From Planctomycetota bacterium (GTDB lineage Bacteria > Planctomycetota > Phycisphaerae > Phycisphaerales > UBA1924), in NCBI GenBank assembly GCA_003696675.1, contig RFGH01000195.1:52806-116805 (forward strand): 64,000 nucleotides of DNA, written 5' to 3'. Made by a program: the position numbers and the translations under genes. Of the stretch, positions 62,334 through 64,000 are shown one piece after another. The notes below the pieces were generated by a model that saw only the letters and a list, made by a program, of their open reading frames with translations, was not told the origin of the DNA and did not search any database. The number at the start of each line of letters is the position of its first letter. Position 1 is the stretch's first letter.

Positions 62334-62834
62334 ATGAGGCGACATTGGAGACACAAAGAGGCGGCCGCGGGTGGGGCCGGCGTGTTCATCCTCATGATCG
62401 CCGTCGTGGCGTTCCGTGAGTTCGCCGGGGTCGGCCTGCCGGCGGAAGCCCCGGAACCGGCCGCCCCGGAGCACGCCGATCCGGCGGACGGTTCCCGAAT
62501 TTCCGAAACCGCTCTTCTCGAACGGCTGTACCGCGAGCAGGTGTCCGACATCATGATCACCCTGACCGGCGAGGTCATCAAGACACTCCCCGATGACAAC
62601 GACGGCTCTCGCCACCAGCGCTTTATCCTCAGGATCTCACCCGACCGGACCGTGCTGATCGCGCACAACCTTGATCTGGCCGAGCGTGTGCCGCTCCGCG
62701 AGGGCGATTCGGTCACCGTCCGCGGTGAGTACGAATGGACCGAGCAGGGCGGAACCATCCATTGGACCCATCACGACCCAAAGGGCTGGCGCGAGGGCGG
62801 CTGGATCGAGCACGCGGGCATCCGGTACGGATAA
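62334..62834 (+). CDS. DUF3465 family membrane-anchored protein
   Basis: A 166-aa protein with one N-terminal membrane segment (AGVFILMIAVVAFREFAGVG). The C-terminal ~90 residues match DUF3465: LTGEVIKTLPDDNDGSRHQRFILRI, VLIAHNLDLAERVPLREGD, and GTIHWTHHDPKGWREGGWIEHAGIRYG. The His-rich conserved positions (RHQRF, AHN, HWTHHD) suggest a metal site, but the family function is unknown. It follows the ABC permease by 39 bases. Confidence 0.88.
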   Translation: MRRHWRHKEAAAGGAGVFILMIAVVAFREFAGVGLPAEAPEPAAPEHADPADGSRISETALLERLYREQVSDIMITLTGEVIKTLPDDNDGSRHQRFILRISPDRTVLIAHNLDLAERVPLREGDSVTVRGEYEWTEQGGTIHWTHHDPKGWREGGWIEHAGIRYG

Positions 62835-62884
62835 CCGACCGAGCGGAACTCACGCCGACACCGCAGCCCCCCGCCCCGCCCCCG

Positions 62885-62904
62885 CCGGGTTCGCCCGGTC
62901 TTTA
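62885..62904 (+). terminator. Weak terminator-like hairpin after the DUF3465 gene
   Basis: CCGGG-TTCG-CCCGG stem with a stable TTCG tetraloop, then TCTTTAT. The stem is only 5 bp and the T-run is broken. Confidence 0.4.
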
Positions 62905-62905
62905 T

Positions 62906-62921
62906 GTGACCATACCGTCAC
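62906..62921 (+). promoter_or_regulatory. Inverted repeat upstream of uvrB, possible operator
   Basis: GTGAC-N6-GTCAC, a perfect 5-bp dyad, lies in an AT-richer patch 70 bases before the uvrB start. Because uvrB is under LexA control in many bacteria, a damage-response operator is possible, but the sequence is not a known LexA box to me. Confidence 0.35.
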
Positions 62922-62990
62922 CTATTGTGAAGTGCGAGCATTGTGGCGGCAGTTCACACTCGGACTCTGTTCGGGACGGTATCATCCCTC

Positions 62991-64000
62991 GTGCCCCACA
63001 CGCAGCGTTTCGAAGTCGTCAGTCCCTTTGCCCCCGCCGGCGATCAACCCGAGGCGATCAACCAGATCGTAGCCAAACTGCAGGCTGGCGAGCGCCATGT
63101 CTGCCTGCTCGGCGCCACCGGCACCGGCAAGACCTTCACCATGGCCAATGTCATCGCCCGGCTCCGGAAGCCCACCCTGATCCTCAGCCACAACAAGACC
63201 CTCGCCGCCCAGCTTTTCGAGGAACTCCGCGAGTTCCTCCCAAACAACAGCGTCAACTACTTCGTGTCCTATTACGACTACTACCAGCCCGAGGCCTATA
63301 TCCCAGGACGAGACATCTACATCGAGAAGGACGCCAGCCGCAACGACGAACTCGACCAGCTCCGGCTGGCGGCGACGAGCAACCTGCTCCAGCGGCGCGA
63401 CACCGTGGTGGTCGCGTCGGTCTCGTGCATCTTCGGGCTCGGCTCGCCCAGCGCGTATTCCGAGAAGGTCTTCACCATCACCAGAGGCTCGACCATCGGG
63501 CGGCGGGACTTCTTCCTGGCCCTCAACGCCATGCAATATCAACGGGCCGACATCGACTTCAAACGAGGCACCTATCGGGCACGCGGCGACGCGATCGAGG
63601 TCTGGCCGGCCTACGAGAAGTTCGCCGTCCGCATCGAGCTGTTCGGCGACGAGATCGACTCGATCTGTCTTATCAACCCTACAACAGCCGAGGTGCTGGC
63701 CGAGGAATCGCAGGTCTTCCTGTTTCCGGCTGTCCACTATGTCATGCCGGACGACAAGCTGCAAACCGCGCTCGACGGCATCCAGTCCGAGCTGGACGCC
63801 CGTGTCACGGAACTCCGCAGCCAGGGCAAACTGCTCGAGGCCCAACGCCTGCTCGCCCGCACCAAGCACGATCTCGAGATGATCCGCGAGGTCGGTTTCT
63901 GCTCCGGCATCGAGAACTATTCACGCTACATGGACGGCCGCCAGCCCGGCGAACGACCCTTCACCCTGCTCGACTACTTCGACTACGCCCCGCCCGACCC
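62991..64000 (+). CDS. uvrB: Excinuclease ABC subunit B (5' part, cut by window end)
   Basis: Helicase-like damage-verification subunit of nucleotide excision repair. The ORF is not in the supplied track because it has no stop in the window. From GTG 62991 the protein reads VPHTQRFEVVSPFAPAGDQPEA, then Walker A GATGTGKT, the LSHNKTLAAQL motif, the damage-binding hairpin SYYDYYQPEAYIPGRDIYIEKD, and ASVSCIFGLGSP. About 336 codons are present and the remaining C-terminal half is outside. GTG 62943 is an alternative start. Neither start has a strong Shine-Dalgarno sequence. Confidence 0.95.
   Translation, partial: MPHTQRFEVVSPFAPAGDQPEAINQIVAKLQAGERHVCLLGATGTGKTFTMANVIARLRKPTLILSHNKTLAAQLFEELREFLPNNSVNYFVSYYDYYQPEAYIPGRDIYIEKDASRNDELDQLRLAATSNLLQRRDTVVVASVSCIFGLGSPSAYSEKVFTITRGSTIGRRDFFLALNAMQYQRADIDFKRGTYRARGDAIEVWPAYEKFAVRIELFGDEIDSICLINPTTAEVLAEESQVFLFPAVHYVMPDDKLQTALDGIQSELDARVTELRSQGKLLEAQRLLARTKHDLEMIREVGFCSGIENYSRYMDGRQPGERPFTLLDYFDYAPPD

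Noticed and set aside
62982-63869. 295-aa ORF on the minus strand at the window end
   Set aside because: Antisense to uvrB, which has all its motifs on the plus strand.
1-64000. Search for CRISPR arrays, insertion sequences, integrases, rRNA and tRNA genes
   Set aside because: No regularly spaced direct repeats, transposase or integrase motifs, rRNA signatures or complete tRNA cloverleafs were seen by eye.

Overview
The window looks like a chromosomal segment of a planctomycete, most likely class Phycisphaerae. Evidence: GC-rich, codon-biased DNA; exported proteins ending in PEP-CTERM-like tails (P-x-PG, hydrophobic stretch, Arg cluster); DUF1559-type pseudopilin-like proteins ([23 protein letters not shown]); small zinc-ribbon membrane proteins; an LpxK gene implying lipid A; and a class II (B12-dependent) ribonucleotide reductase. 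No rRNA, tRNA, CRISPR array, transposase, integrase or phage gene was seen. It reads as core genome with lineage-specific exported proteins.

Layout. 0-10 kb: lpxK and a small membrane protein (-); serS, a GHL10 lipoprotein and ogt (+); a zinc-ribbon membrane protein (-); two tandem PEP-CTERM paralogues (+); a shortened MnmE-like GTPase overlapping coaX (-); and an unknown 335-aa protein. 10-20 kb: a very large secretin-like protein; a STAS/anti-sigma kinase pair; a compact iscS-iscU-iscA cluster; an ACT-domain protein; a TlpA-like thioredoxin; thioredoxin reductase. 20-30 kb: a primary-type sigma-70 factor, a UVR-motif protein, a KefB-type antiporter translationally coupled to mnmG, a Clp-fold exported protease, and two pseudopilin-like proteins. 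30-43 kb: a polyprenyl glycosylphosphotransferase with a J-domain protein, a CpeT-FKBP fusion, mdh, a third PEP-CTERM protein, an unknown gene coupled to a CPBP protease, and a dcd-nrdJ deoxynucleotide unit behind a long structured leader. 43-64 kb: a FlgI-like lipoprotein, smc, htpX, a serine hydrolase, a TIM-barrel protein, cmk, plsC, a TauE/SafE transporter, a 3D-domain protein, pyrD, a TPR-YggX fusion, gcvH, an ABC exporter pair, a DUF3465 protein and the 5' part of uvrB. The last gene is missing from the ORF track because it runs off the window.

How genes fit together. dcd and nrdJ serve dNTP supply; cmk and pyrD serve pyrimidine synthesis; iscSUA and the YggX fusion serve iron-sulfur supply and iron handling; trxB and the TlpA-like protein serve thiol redox. 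mnmG and the MnmE-like GTPase are candidate tRNA U34 modification partners, although the GTPase has lost the diagnostic C-terminal cysteine motif. lpxK, plsC, the ABC exporter, the secretin, FlgI-like, CPBP, HtpX and glycosyltransferase genes serve the envelope. Strong intrinsic terminators separate many units. Several true starts appear to be TTG or GTG behind strong Shine-Dalgarno sequences, so ATG-first ORF calls are often too long. I did not find one clear new multi-gene system; the best leads are unusual domain architectures and two structured non-coding stretches around dcd-nrdJ.
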